Assembly (NCBI GenBank): GCA_030710605.1
Contig: CP092876.1
Coordinates: forward strand, 66,650,115-66,714,114
DNA from: Cordylochernes scorpioides
Lineage: Eukaryota > Arthropoda > Arachnida > Pseudoscorpiones > Chernetidae
Reading direction: 5' to 3'
Length of the DNA: 64,000 bases
The notes beneath the pieces are model-generated. The model was given only the letters and a program-made list of their open reading frames with translations. It had not been told where the DNA came from and did not search any database. The translations under genes and the position numbers were made by a program. Shown piece after piece: positions 54,575-64,000 of the stretch; within the stretch, counting starts at the first letter, position 1, and each line of letters starts with the position of its first letter.

Positions 54575-54660
54575 TATTTGATGATATTATTGAAAAGAAA
54601 CAGATTGCTAGTAAATTTATTTGTACAAATTTTAACGAAAGATGGAAATAAAATTTATAA
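54575..54660. repeat. Single arm of the 32.7-kb fold-back
   Basis: ATTATTGAAAAGAAACAGAT and AGTAAATTTATTTG as in 32763-32845. Confidence 0.65.
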
Positions 54661-54706
54661 ATATAGTATTACAAAAATTTATAAGACGCTGCAACTATTT
54701 TTATTT

Positions 54707-54880
54707 ACTTATAAAGTAGCTTTCGAGCAAGCTCTTTTTCAACAAACTAAAACATAAAAATTTGATATTCTATATAATCTCTCTCCATTACCTTTTTTAT
54801 ATTATAGTTTACTGAGGAAGGTCTTTCCCGAAAGCTACTTTATGCAATTAATAAAAAATAGTTGAGGTGTCTTATACCTT
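54707..54880. mobile_element. Fold-back with hammerhead-like arms
   Basis: Arms AACTATTTTTATTTACTTAT and AAAGTAGCTTTCG face AAAGCTACTTTATGC and AAAAAATAGTTG. In the right arm CTGAGGA (54812-54818), a short stem II and GAAA (54830-54833) stand in hammerhead order; the left arm keeps stem II GAGC/GCUC and GAAA on the minus strand but not CUGANGA. Confidence 0.6.
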
Positions 54881-55513
54881 TTTGTAATTTATCGAAATCC
54901 GCAAACCTGTGATAAGGAAAATATAGAATTATTCACAAAGTTTCCAAAATAATATAAATAAAATCTAAGCTAATTTAAAGAATCTTTTTTCAATGATAAA
55001 TTCTCAATGAACTAATTGTTGTTTCTTTAATTAAAAAATAATGTTTAATATTGGTATTATAAGTTTATCAAATAGATGGAGGGACACCTTTCCTTTTAAA
55101 AATGCATAAAAATTAACTCTTTTAACATCCTATAACGCGATATCCCAAACTCAAGGATATTTGCGTCAATACGTTTCTAACATCATATCAAATTGGCTAT
55201 ATACAAGGAGAAAGGTCAAGGAGAAAAAAGATAAACATACAAAAGCAATTCTCTCAAAATTTACTTCCCTCTCTTTCCCAGTTCAAAAGATAGTTGTATA
55301 TATCTACAAAATTGATTAAAAATTTTATATATTCTTTTCTCATCCACGAATTCATGTAGCTGTCCATTGCCACTAAATGTAACTTTGTAAACTATGTAAC
55401 AATGTAATTTTTTTTCTTATCACTCTTTTGTCTGAACGCACAGGTATGGAGATAAAAAAGAATACTTCCCAATTTGAGTTTGGAAAAATTCAGATATAAG
55501 CAAAGCCATTTTG
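54881..55513. other. AT-rich DNA, nothing recognised
   Basis: No feature seen; the 77-codon frame at 55420-55653 lacks any motif. Confidence 0.35.
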
Positions 55514-55814
55514 TCAGAAATTTTTAAAATTGGTTTTGTGGTACATTCTTTATACGAGTTTTCTACAGTGTTGATAAACAAGATGAATTGTAAATACTTA
55601 AATAACTGCTCCGAAAAAAATATATTTTCTAATTTATTATAAGGTTGTCCCAAAAGTTCGTGTTTTCTTAAAACGTTGTTTTTCTTATTACTTTATTAAC
55701 ATCCTATAACGCAATATCCAAAACCCAGGGATATTTGCGTAAATACATTCCTTTATTACGGCGAATATACATATAATACAATTACTTTATACATAATACA
55801 AAGACATGATACAT
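55514..55814. repeat. 301-bp direct duplication, copy 1
   Basis: Identical by eye to 56073-56373 (offset 559). It contains the left end of a mariner-type MITE. Confidence 0.9.
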
Positions 55815-55880
55815 AACGGCGAATAATATTGGTATTTCAATTTTTTTGTAAGAGTGTTTAAGAATTTTTGGAACAACCTT
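55641..55880. mobile_element. mariner-type MITE
   Basis: The left end AAGGTTGTCCCAAAAGTTCG and right end GAATTTTTGGAACAACCTT are inverted relative to each other, about 240 bp apart, and of the general mariner terminal type. No transposase is present. Confidence 0.7.
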
Positions 55881-56072
55881 GTAGCATTGGCAAGCTTTTT
55901 AGATATATACTTCTTCCTTTTTGTGGAGTATGGAACGCTTCATGATTTTGCGTGTCATCCTTTTTGTGGAGTAGTTGATTAAGTATTTTAAAGTATTTTC
56001 TGCAATTTCTCCAACGCGATGAAATAAAAATCGTTTTATTGCATTTTTAAAGAGAGAAGTGATCCAAAAGGA

Positions 56073-56373
56073 TCAGAAATTTTTAAAATTGGTTTTGTGG
56101 TACATTCTTTATACGAGTTTTCTACAGTGTTGATAAACAAGATGAATTGTAAATACTTAAATAACTGCTCCGAAAAAAATATATTTTCTAATTTATTATA
56201 AGGTTGTCCCAAAAGTTCGTGTTTTCTTAAAACGTTGTTTTTCTTATTACTTTATTAACATCCTATAACGCAATATCCAAAACCCAGGGATATTTGCGTA
56301 AATACATTCCTTTATTACGGCGAATATACATATAATACAATTACTTTATACATAATACAAAGACATGATACAT
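56073..56373. repeat. 301-bp direct duplication, copy 2
   Basis: Includes the MITE left part only; the MITE right end is missing, so the duplication cut through the element. Confidence 0.9.
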
Positions 56374-56394
56374 TGATGCGATTCCGCAGCTTCT

Positions 56395-56677
56395 TTTTTA
56401 AATTTTATTAATCAACCAGGCGCGATATTGAAATATTTGCGCCTATTACAGAGGAAACAAACAAAACAACAAACAAATTAAAATTTAGAATTAGATATTT
56501 ACAAATTTAAATGTATTATTCGACAGAGTTCATACAAATTTATATAGACAAAGTGACAGATGTAAGAGAGTTAAAGGATTTAGATCAGGAAATAAACGAT
56601 ATCTACCTCTGCAAAGTTCAGAAAATCGCAGTTTGAACAATATTTCAAATGTTCACCCTCTCTAGGATATTTCTTAG
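56395..56677 (-). pseudogene. LINE 3' remnant
   Basis: The minus strand has a short peptide CEHLKYCSNCDFLNF (knuckle-like), then ATGAACTCTGTCG and TTTCCTCTGTAATAGGCGCA, CAATATCGCG, as in the LINE tail at 62970-63125. Same LINE family, 5'-truncated and decayed. Confidence 0.6.
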
Positions 56678-57264
56678 ATATTGTACGGAGTATTTATTCT
56701 TTTATAAACAGAATATTTTTTTATGTTTATATTTTGCTATTCTCGGTTCCAAAACCATTATATTAGGTACCGCTCAGCAAGAGCAACCCAGTTTATGATA
56801 TTTGCAACAATGAATAATATGTGAAGGTTATTCACATATTAAACAAAATGTTAACACGAGATTCAATCCCGGTTCATGGCTGTCGGGAATCGAGGGTTTT
56901 ACCCTCTCGTCCACCGACGTAGATTATGTATTTTTGCTACTCTGTAAGTTTAATTTTTGTTTATCATTTATAGTTTGTTCTTAGTCTTAAATAAATTGCT
57001 TTTGTAACAAATGGTTCGCTTCTTCCACGGAAGATAGCGCGAGCTTTTAGAGAACAGCGCATTGTTCCCTCCCGTCACTTGAGAACTGCGCCGATAGAAG
57101 TTTTTCTTTTCGCCTTTCTACAGCCAGCTAGCTAGCTGGGATATTTAAAATATGTTAATTTTGTTATATTAATGTTTCTTCGTATTCCAACAAGGAAATA
57201 AATAAAATTGGATACTCTCTGTCATCGTGAAGTTTGTCTTTCCTAATTTTCCACGTAGCAATAT
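56678..57264 (+). mobile_element. MITE-J split by SINE-C and other DNA
   Basis: Starts ATATTGTACGGAGTATTTAT, continues after SINE-C with TTTTTGCTACTCTG and CTTAAATAAATTGC, and ends GTGAAGTTTGTCTTTCCTAA and CACGTAGCAATAT. A second unmatched insert of about 180 bp lies at 57010-57190. Confidence 0.7.
56743..56918 (-). mobile_element. SINE-C copy inside MITE-J
   Basis: Reverse of 54276-54450 and of the same length. The flanks TATGTTTATATTTTGCTATTC and TATGTATTTTTGCTACTCT may be a diverged target duplication. Confidence 0.82.
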
Positions 57265-57527
57265 AAACCCCACGACTGTGCTGGTAGATCGCGGAAGCTG
57301 AGACCGCCTTTGTTTCCCCAAGATCCAGTCGATAATGCCGAATTGATAACTCCGCACTCTGCAAACAATAGTTGCAATCTCCGTAATTTGTGACAATTAT
57401 TTGGGGTCGTCATTCCACCGGTGACATCTGCCACAAAAATAAACAGGTCCACGGGAATTAATCCATTGTCTCGGCCTGCTCTTCTGGAAACTTTGATGTC
57501 ACCAAGTTCCTCCTCAATGTCTGTTGC
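57243..57527 (-). other. Possible orphan coding exon, unknown protein
   Basis: On the minus strand a frame of about 95 codons with balanced, protein-like composition (segments TDIEEELGDIKVSRRAGRDN and LIPVDLFIFVADVTGG) follows a pyrimidine-rich tract and TATAG, a plausible 3' splice site at about 57527. The frame is closed just upstream of that site, as expected of an internal exon. The downstream end runs into MITE-J at 57264, so no clear donor is seen; CAAAGGCG|GTCTC is a weak option. I do not recognise the family. It may be a real exon of a host gene, an exon copy or an old element. Confidence 0.3.
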
Positions 57528-57544
57528 TATATTAGTGATAGAGA

Positions 57545-58300
57545 GTACATTTTAAAGTTCACAATAATTCTTACAAAAACGTAAACAACACACATTTTTG
57601 AAAAACTTTGGAATCCTAGATTTAGATTGGGGTAATATTCATATGCCAAACTATATTTTTCAAACTCGATATTTAAATTTTGAATTTGATAATCATAGTC
57701 TAGGACTTATTTTCCTCCTAAAAAACTAGAAATGTTTCAACTTATAAATTTTAAGTGAGGTTAACAATTATTTTTCTTATCTACTCTTTGTATTTTCAGA
57801 CTAAATTCTAGAGAGTGTTTTGTTTATTTTTCCGTTTCAATCCCCAAGGCTTCTTTTTCTCGAAGGCTAATTTATAAACCAAACACAAATATACTTTGTG
57901 ATACACTATCTCCCTCATATACGTATTTTCACCTATTAGAATAAATTTCCTTCTCAAATTCCATTTAATTTTAAAATTACATTTATGAACATTTATGTTT
58001 TATTGGATTGAAAACTATTGCCAGATTTAATATGGGCAGATGCGCATTATATTCATACGAAATACTATATTAAATTTATTATAGATAAACTGCGAGTAAT
58101 TCTTCAAATAGTATTTTTGATATAGTATAATTTGGATTTAAAATAAGAAACATAAGTGAGAAAGTCTTAATACAAGTAATTAAAATGTATATGACATTTA
58201 GGTAGAAACGCTGTTATCATTATCAGACAAATGTACTGAATGCTATTCAGGATTTAATTATTCAGTACTTTTGTTTTAATACGGTAATATGGTGTCTATA
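57545..58300. other. AT-rich DNA, nothing recognised
   Basis: No feature seen. Confidence 0.35.
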
Positions 58301-58491
58301 TAGTCATGGAAAAAACTTAAGGAAGTTCAAAAGTCGCCTTTTTTAAGGAGACAAAGGCAATTTTGTTCACACTTGGTTATCTCGTGTGTCTTCAATGAAG
58401 GTCACTGTGTATCAAATATCTTTCAGAGTTGTCTGAATCCCTATATACATGCTAAAAGGTACAACTTTCTTAAATTTTGTCTATAAGTGTA
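58301..58491. mobile_element. MITE-E, opposite interior orientation
   Basis: TCATGGAAAAAACTTAAGGA to TTAAATTTTGTCTATAAGTG. The interior reads as the inverse of 47478, with GAAGGTCACTGTGTATCAAA. Confidence 0.78.
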
Positions 58492-59610
58492 TATGTTACC
58501 GACGTACACTTTATTCCTTCAATTTAGGTCTTGTTACTATATGAAAACCATCGTTCATATACTGACTACTATTTAATACTTGTTTGCATATGATTTAGAA
58601 TTCATGTGAATTAATAAAAATCGATATTCAGTATGAATAAAAAATACTTGTGGTATATAAAATTTTAGAAACTGTAATTCTCCTGTGTATAAATATATTA
58701 ATTTATGATAAAACCTAGATTTTGTCCGATTTTAAACTGAAATGATAAATGCTGCTTGAATTCAAACTTTTCTACAAATCTGAGCTATTTTTTGTTTCGA
58801 AAACATTTGTCATTGAAGATTATAATAAGGCACAAACATCTATGTTTAGCAGAAATTGATAAATTATTTTAGGGTAAAATTCAATCTATAAAATTTTGAG
58901 GAGGCTCGTTGGGAAAAATATTCCGAAGGCCTAGAAAGAAATTTTCTAGATTAAAGATATTTAGGCAAAGAATAGTCTTGGTATATGTTTATTTGATTAA
59001 AGTTTCATGACAACCGAGGTTGAGGAATAAAGAGCCATTTCAAAAGTGAAATAGAGAAAAATATCATCAACACTATAACTACTTCAATTTTTATGCAAAT
59101 ATGTAAACGTGAATGTATTGTGTAGATGCCGTATGTAATTTGTAAGATGGCGTTCTATTCCTGTCAACTTGTTTAGTAGGAACTTTGAATATTGATATTT
59201 TCAACGTCAACTCACTGGAACAACACCAGTAGTAATGTATGGGGATCAATTGTCTAGAACAGAGCAAGACCATTCTCGTATTTTTATCTCAGACACTTTG
59301 GAAGCAAATTGGTACTTCAGAATGGTGCTTGAGCCTGTTAGGCTGCCATTCTCGACTATTATTCCCTAAAGCATTTTCCAATAGAATAACGGCAAAGGAA
59401 AATATATTGTCAATTGAATTGGCAGAGGAAACCAGAAAGTTGAGCTAAAGGAGAGAACAAAGGTCAGTATTTGACGCTGATGCTTTGGAAAAATACAAAA
59501 AAATTAAATCTAAAATAAGAAATAATCAAATATGTGAAATAAACTCTAAGAGAATAATTACAAAAACCATAACAAGACCCATGAACGAAACACTACAAAG
59601 GAATGACAAT
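58492..59610. other. Unassigned DNA
   Basis: AT-rich to 59230. Bases 59230-59480 are more balanced, with a 69-codon frame lacking any motif. Confidence 0.3.
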
Positions 59611-59613
59611 ACA

Positions 59614-59816
59614 TCCAGATGGCACAAGAACTTACAGAACATGCAACAACTATCCTGGTGTGGAACTAACACCTACCCATATATTCTCATGCTCAGCAAT
59701 GGCCGCAGCCTTGCAGAAAATTTACATGGACCCAGAACAGCAGCTTTACACACCCAAGATAGTGGACATTGCTGTTGCTGTGATAGAGATGCATGGAGAC
59801 ATCTGAGGCTCTTAAA
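59614..59816 (+). mobile_element. SINE-I copy
   Basis: GGCACAAGAACTTACAGAAC, AACACCTACCCATATATTCT, GGCCGCAGCCTTGCAGAAAA, CACACCCAAGATAGTGGACA and CATCTGAGGCTCTTA. Related copy at 36089. The 111-codon frame here is incidental. Confidence 0.75.
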
Positions 59817-59819
59817 ATA

Positions 59820-60900
59820 ACGCTTGTACTCATACCGTTTCGATCACTTAACGTTTTTTTACAGAGTGTCCATATGTTATTTGGCCTGCGAGATCACTTT
59901 ATCCCATCGAGAACGTATCGATGTTTTGAGCAACAAATCCAAAGTCATCCACAACCATCACAGTATGTTGCTGATTTGACTGACCAAGTGAAGCGGACAT
60001 AACCATCCATCCAACAAAAAGACATGCAGCACCTGTATAAAAACATTACATGACATTTGCATACTTGCATAAAATATCGATGCGACAACAGTAGTTATTG
60101 ATATGTGACCATTTCACATTTGGCATGATATTTTTTGCGCGTTCTCTAACTTATAACCTTGAAATATCAACAAAATTGATATGTTACCTATATACATGTT
60201 TTGCCTAATTTTTTAAAAAACCTGTACAACTTTTTCTTGATTCAAGAAAAAACGGTGTGTATTTCAAAATATAAAGTTGTTCCCAATAAGTATCTTATAT
60301 TTTAAATACAAGTTCTCAAATGAAAATCGGTCTTCTAAAGTCCTATATCAAGAAACATAACCATTTCCTAACAAGGACCATTTGCCTGTTTACGCGCGTA
60401 GCGTGGATAGTTACACGGTCAAATGATTCTAGATAGAAATAGTCGATGCTTCTTTAAGATAAGATTGTTAAAAGGTGATTTCAGCTTCGAGAAGCTTGCA
60501 ATTCAAATAAAATAGATACTATAAATAACAAATAAAAAGGCTTCCGAGAGGATAAGATTTTCTTATTTTTAGCAAAAACAAATTTTTTTTTACGAAAAAC
60601 AAGAAACATCCTCAATAGCTATTTTGTTTATTATTTATTTGTATTGAAGAGAATTTTACTTTTCAGACAAAATAATATTATTAAGAAAAAATATTCTATA
60701 ATATAACAACTCTTTCTTGTGAAAAATAGTACGAAATTGAAATTGTACTAGGTTCAGATTGTGATATATTAAGAAAGATCAAATTTCAGTTGCACGATTG
60801 GAGAAGATGCTTTTTAAAACCTTTTTATGGTTTTGTAACTTTTTTATTCCGCAAGGACATAAAGGATATATCCAAGACACAATTTGGATTATAGAATATA
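59820..60900. other. Unassigned DNA
   Basis: Mostly AT-rich; no feature recognised. Confidence 0.3.
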
Positions 60901-60901
60901 A

Positions 60902-61018
60902 AAACACAAGTTAATAAGACCAAATCTAAATAAATAGTGTGTGATGTTTCAGTAACAACGATGTTACCGAAACGTCACACACTATTTATTTATATTTGGT
61001 CTTATTACCTTGTGTTTA
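60902..61018. mobile_element. Near-perfect palindromic MITE
   Basis: Arms of about 55 bp: AAACACAAGTTAATAAGACC, AAATAAATAGTGTGTGATGT, TTCAGTAACA and their inverses meet at about 60959. GAAACGUC, a Penelope-hammerhead-like end, is present, but no CUGANGA box. Confidence 0.85.
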
Positions 61019-61099
61019 TATCCTTTAGAGATAATAAATATTGATTTCTTTTAACTTCGTGAGTGATGAAAATAAAATAATTTTCAATTTTCGTATCCT

Positions 61100-61190
61100 T
61101 CTAGATCTCTCTCTCGCAGGCCACCGGTGGCGGAGTCTAACCCGCGTTGGGCGCCACCAATGAAGACATTGTATACATCATATATATATA
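61100..61190. repeat. Short repeat flanking MITE-M, left
   Basis: CGGTGGCGGAGTCTAACCCG and CACCAATGAAGACATTGTAT resemble 61735-61800 (AGTAGCGGAGTTTTTTTCGC and ATCAATGAAGCCTTGTAT). The two lie on either side of MITE-M. Confidence 0.5.
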
Positions 61191-61193
61191 TTA

Positions 61194-61557
61194 AAACATA
61201 TCCTGACCAGGAGCACATGTTCTTTACATATGGAAGAGCGCCATCTGGTGGAACAGAAATCAACTAAACATTGATTTAGCCTGTTCCCTGATATTTTGCC
61301 AACTCAATTTCTTGATAAATCAAGAAAAGCCATCCACGAACGCGTTTCGCGCTGTTGGCGCTCGTCAGCGTGGAGCAGGTTGTAACACTGCGACCAAAAA
61401 GATTTTTGGTTCCAGAGGCTTCTTGAGAAATCAAGAAATTGGGTTGGCCAAATATCAAGAAGCAGGCTAAATCAATATTTAGTTGATTTCTGTTCCACCA
61501 AATAACGCTCTTCCATATGTAAAACACATGTGTTCCTGGTCAGGATAAGCCTTTTTT
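61194..61557. mobile_element. MITE-M, complete fold-back with hammerhead
   Basis: Both arms are present: AAACATATCCTGACCAGGAG, GAGCGCCATCTGGTGGAACA, GAAATCAACTAAACATTGAT and CTTGATAAATCAAG on the left pair with inverses on the right (61430-61557). The inner part carries a hammerhead on the minus strand. A_n-rich DNA and TAATATCAACACCTGGCC follow to 61600. Confidence 0.87.
61333..61374 (-). ncRNA. Hammerhead ribozyme, intact core
   Basis: Minus strand: UCCACG, CUGACGA, GCGC-CAACA-GCGC, GAAA, CGCGUU, CGUGGA. It differs from 44492-44533 only in the stem II loop (CAACA for CAAAA). All invariant core positions and a perfect 6-bp stem I are kept in two separate insertions. Known hammerheads with the same two- to three-pair stem III occur in Penelope-like elements and animal retrozymes. 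Confidence 0.82.
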
Positions 61558-61599
61558 ATTTTTAATATCAACACCTGGCCTTTTTATTTTTTTTCTATT

Positions 61600-61850
61600 A
61601 TTTTTCATCAATTTTATATATTTATTAATCTATTTATTCTCATTTATTTATATTTATTCATTTATTTTATATTTAACCTTATATAATCTTATAGGCCAGC
61701 CATCACATCGACCTGCCCACTCTGTGGGAAAGAACTCTCGCGGTTCACCAGTAGCGGAGTTTTTTTCGCAATTGGCGATATCAATGAAGCCTTGTATAGA
61801 TTTCATTATGTATATATATTCATGCTTATTTTTATTCATATGTACTTATT
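61600..61850. other. AT-rich DNA with a short GC-richer block
   Basis: 61695-61760 can be read on the plus strand as TCPLCGKELSRF, a zinc-finger-like pair of cysteines, but no histidines follow. It probably belongs to the flanking repeat noted at 61100. Confidence 0.3.
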
Positions 61851-61854
61851 GTTG

Positions 61855-62029
61855 CAGTAGAACCTCCCTTTATCGGACACCCCGCTAGCGGACACCTCTC
61901 TACAAAGGACAGTTTCCATATTCAAAATTGCCATTTTTACAATTTAGCAACTCTCCGGTAAGAAGACATCTCTCCTTAAAGGACACTTTGGCTCTGCAAT
62001 TAGGTGTCCTCTACAGGTAGGTTCTACTG
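61855..62029. mobile_element. pogo/Tigger-like MITE
   Basis: 175 bp from CAGTAGAACCTCCCTTTATC to GTAGGTTCTACTG, followed by TA. The interior has repeated GGACACC-type motifs (CCGCTAGCGGACACCTCTCT, TAGGTGTCCTCTA). These are the pogo-type ends. Confidence 0.82.
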
Positions 62030-62103
62030 TATTATTATTTGTTTTTAATTTTCCTTTATCACTATAATATCTTATGAACGATGTAATAAAAATAGATTCA
62101 ATC

Positions 62104-62320
62104 TCATTCTCTCATAGAGAGGCAGCTTGGGCGCGGCTTATCTTCCATTAGACCAGTAGACGGAAAATGTTCTGCGGTCAGGGGATCGTTGAACTTGAGA
62201 TATTCAATTACCGCAGATCCTCGGGGCTCACCAAGATAATGTGCTAAAAGAAAGAGAACACACGGGGAAGCGATTAAGTGAGGTTTGAAAGGTTTAAAAT
62301 TTCCCAAATTAGGATAATCA
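62104..62320 (-). other. Possible coding remnant
   Basis: A minus-strand frame (67 codons to 62104) includes GEPRGSAVIEYLKFNDPLTA, balanced and protein-like. No domain is recognised and no certain splice sites; CTTGGTGAGCC at about 62229 could be a donor instead. Region 62340-62600 is also GC-richer and has GGGTCAAGGGTCA (DR1-like) at about 62483. Confidence 0.22.
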
Positions 62321-62800
62321 AGTTTGTGGCGTGCTTAACTAAAGAGAAAATGAGCGAGCAATACGTCATCGAGCCCAAAGTAAGCATCAATATTCAGCAG
62401 TAAAAAATCATTGAATACCTACTCGGTGGGATAATAAACATTTTGTTGGTTCAATTCGGTAGCTGGCAGAAGATGGATGGAAGGGTCAAGGGTCACGATA
62501 TTCCTCGCGCCGGATGAAGATCAATCTTGCCGGGATCGAACCCTTTCCCACAACTTAACCCAAGAATTTCCCCATCAGACAAGAGATAAACTGATGATGG
62601 CTCTTCACTTTACCTTTATCGTTATTTTCAAGTTTTTCTTTAAACTTCCACAGCTAAATCATTTTTTTTTTTTTTTTGCAAAAACATTAAAAACTATAAA
62701 AAGAATTGATAATATCGAATTTGTTATTCTCGTTATGTATTTTTTGTCTTTAAAAGAAATATAAAAAGATAAAATTTTCGCTGAATGTATGAAATTCTTT
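62321..62800. other. Unassigned DNA
   Basis: Balanced to 62600, then AT-rich with a T17 run near 62662. The DR1-like GGGTCAAGGGTCA is the only motif noted. Confidence 0.3.
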
Positions 62801-62804
62801 GTCT

Positions 62805-63125
62805 TATATAGTGGTTTTGAGTATATAGACTTTTAGTAAACGATACCCCAAATTGTTTCTGTGGAGCAACTGAACAAATTGTTTTCCACCTTATCTATGA
62901 CTCTGTCCGAACTTTACAGAAGTGAGAAATCGATTGTTCCCGGATCTAAATGATTTAAATTTCTTTACCCAATTACTTGGTTTATACATGGTATATATTT
63001 CATGAACTCTGTCGTTTGATACATGTTAAACCTAAGTTTACTTAGATTGTTTATTTGCCTTCTTTGTTTCCTCTGTAATATGCGCAAATACTTCAATATC
63101 GCGACTTGTTGGATGAAAAATAAAA
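62805..63125 (+). pseudogene. LINE 3' remnant
   Basis: 62842-62925 reads NDTPNCFCGATEQIVFHLIY, the CxC...H knuckle of a non-LTR retrotransposon C-terminus, matching CFCGHEEQTSIHLLL at 20974. The final cysteine is lost (DSV in place of DCP). Then ATGAACTCTGTCG, TTTCCTCTGTAATATGCGCA and CAATATCGCG, the tail shared with 56395 (-). Confidence 0.7.
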
Positions 63126-63337
63126 CGATAGTGTCCACTTTTGCTGCCTAAACAAACTTTTATATCTGCTGTCTTGTCTTTTAAGCGGAAGAGCTGTATT
63201 CGAGGTAGAAGAAAATTTATTAAATTTATAAAATAACAGAATTTTAGGTTAATAAGTTCACATGTTTCCCTCATTAAAAATAAAACCTTAACTGCAGACT
63301 ATATGAACAGAATCAACATACAATGGTTATAGCAAAC
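63126..63337. other. AT-rich DNA, nothing recognised
   Basis: No feature seen. Confidence 0.35.
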
Positions 63338-63402
63338 TTGTAGATTTAATTGGCGAAATTGCTTGGCAGATTCACTACTGATGAATCAAGCTTTCCAAAA
63401 TA
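63338..63402 (+). repeat. Repeat F copy
   Basis: GATTTAATTGGCGAAATTGC and ATTCACTACTGATGAATCAA. Confidence 0.55.
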
Positions 63403-63592
63403 CATTAATCTTCTCAGTTCATTAATTGTAGAAATTCATCATAATTAATTACAAAGCGCATAAAATAATTCCATTTTGATCATAGAGTGTTTTTGGTGTG
63501 TAGATTCACATAAAGCGAATAGTGCACGCGTGGGAGAAAAATAAATAATTTTGTTATAAAATATTTCAACACTCTACATATATTTAAAATAA

Positions 63593-63685
63593 AAAAGGCA
63601 TATCCTGACCCTGCTCACATTAGCATTTCTAGATGGAATTTAATATCAACACCTGACTTTTTAATAATTTTTATTTTTAATTTTA
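63593..63685. mobile_element. MITE-M, internally deleted
   Basis: AAAAAGGCATATCCTGACC, a short interior, then AATATCAACACCTGACTTTT; only the outer parts of MITE-M remain. Confidence 0.6.
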
Positions 63686-64000
63686 TTTTTTTACTACATA
63701 AGTAGTTTTTTTTTTACTATAGTAATGTATAGTGCCATCGTTTTGATGCACAATTAAAGACATACAATACTTTCTATATGTTTCATATTATTTCATTGCT
63801 GCAAAAATGAAAATGCAACGTTTTCAGGGGATAATCTCAAACAACATATTTTATTATCAAAATCTTATTTCTGGCATTCTCAATTTCATGGCTTTTTTGA
63901 TGGCCATCATTCATTTCTTGGAAAATTGTTAAATATACGTTATAGTGGATACACTTATACACATCTGTACAGAATATTTATTACAATAGTTTATTTGTCT
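63686..64000. other. AT-rich DNA, nothing recognised
   Basis: No feature seen to the window edge. Confidence 0.4.

Noticed and set aside
60902..61018. Hammerhead ribozyme in the palindrome
   Set aside because: GAAACGUC and a possible stem are present, but no CUGANGA box exists on either strand.
61695..61760. C2H2 zinc finger exon
   Set aside because: Only the two cysteines fit; no histidine pair follows, and the segment resembles a non-coding repeat at 61100.

Overview
The window looks like intergenic or intronic DNA from an invertebrate animal. It is AT-rich and dense in tRNA-derived SINEs, mariner, hAT, pogo and Tc1-like DNA elements, Helitrons, LINE 3' ends, fold-back repeats and satellites, with no obvious multi-exon host gene. 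The repeat style fits a mollusc, perhaps a cephalopod, but that is a low-confidence inference. I name repeat families locally: SINE-A, B, C and H (tRNA-like or B-box heads), SINE-D and SINE-I (no tRNA head seen), MITE-E, J, K, M, P and Q, repeats F and N.

Layout. 0-13.5 kb: scattered SINEs, Tc1-like MITE-E copies, a 258-bp tandem duplication and unassigned AT-rich DNA. 13.5-18.7 kb: a Helitron 3' end, then a 1.4-kb tandem duplication carrying two identical Helitron N-terminal protein fragments, AT-rich tandem repeats and a second Helitron 3' end. 20.9-24.3 kb: a LINE 3' remnant, a complete mariner (21525-22846) with an internal stop, and a 291-bp satellite in which every full unit holds a tRNA-like pol III promoter. 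25.4-27.5 kb: a MITE with 27-bp inverted ends, an enhancer-like GC-richer segment with three perfect octamers spaced exactly 27 bp apart, and a palindrome with a hammerhead ribozyme-like fold in each arm. 27.6-30.9 kb: a duplicated hAT-MITE locus, one copy split by MITE-M which is itself split by a precisely bounded Helitron (27942-28624), then a 74-bp minisatellite. 37.7-38.4 kb: a promoter-like segment followed by a possible first exon ending ATG|GTGAGA. 40-50 kb: more MITEs, a U2 snRNA fragment, a frameshifted LINE end, a mariner remnant, a hammerhead-bearing MITE-M and a 39-bp satellite enclosed by inverted ends. 50.8-53.4 kb: an apparently intact hAT transposon encoding a 598-aa transposase, inserted with a perfect 8-bp duplication into a SINE-A. 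54-64 kb: SINEs, fold-backs, LINE tails, a possible orphan exon (57.2-57.5 kb) and a second MITE-M with the same ribozyme.

The only long intact protein gene is the hAT transposase. The most distinctive signal is the group of hammerhead ribozyme-like folds with minimal stem III, the kind known from Penelope-like elements and animal retrozymes, here inside palindromic elements. All identifications are by reading; no search or folding program was run.
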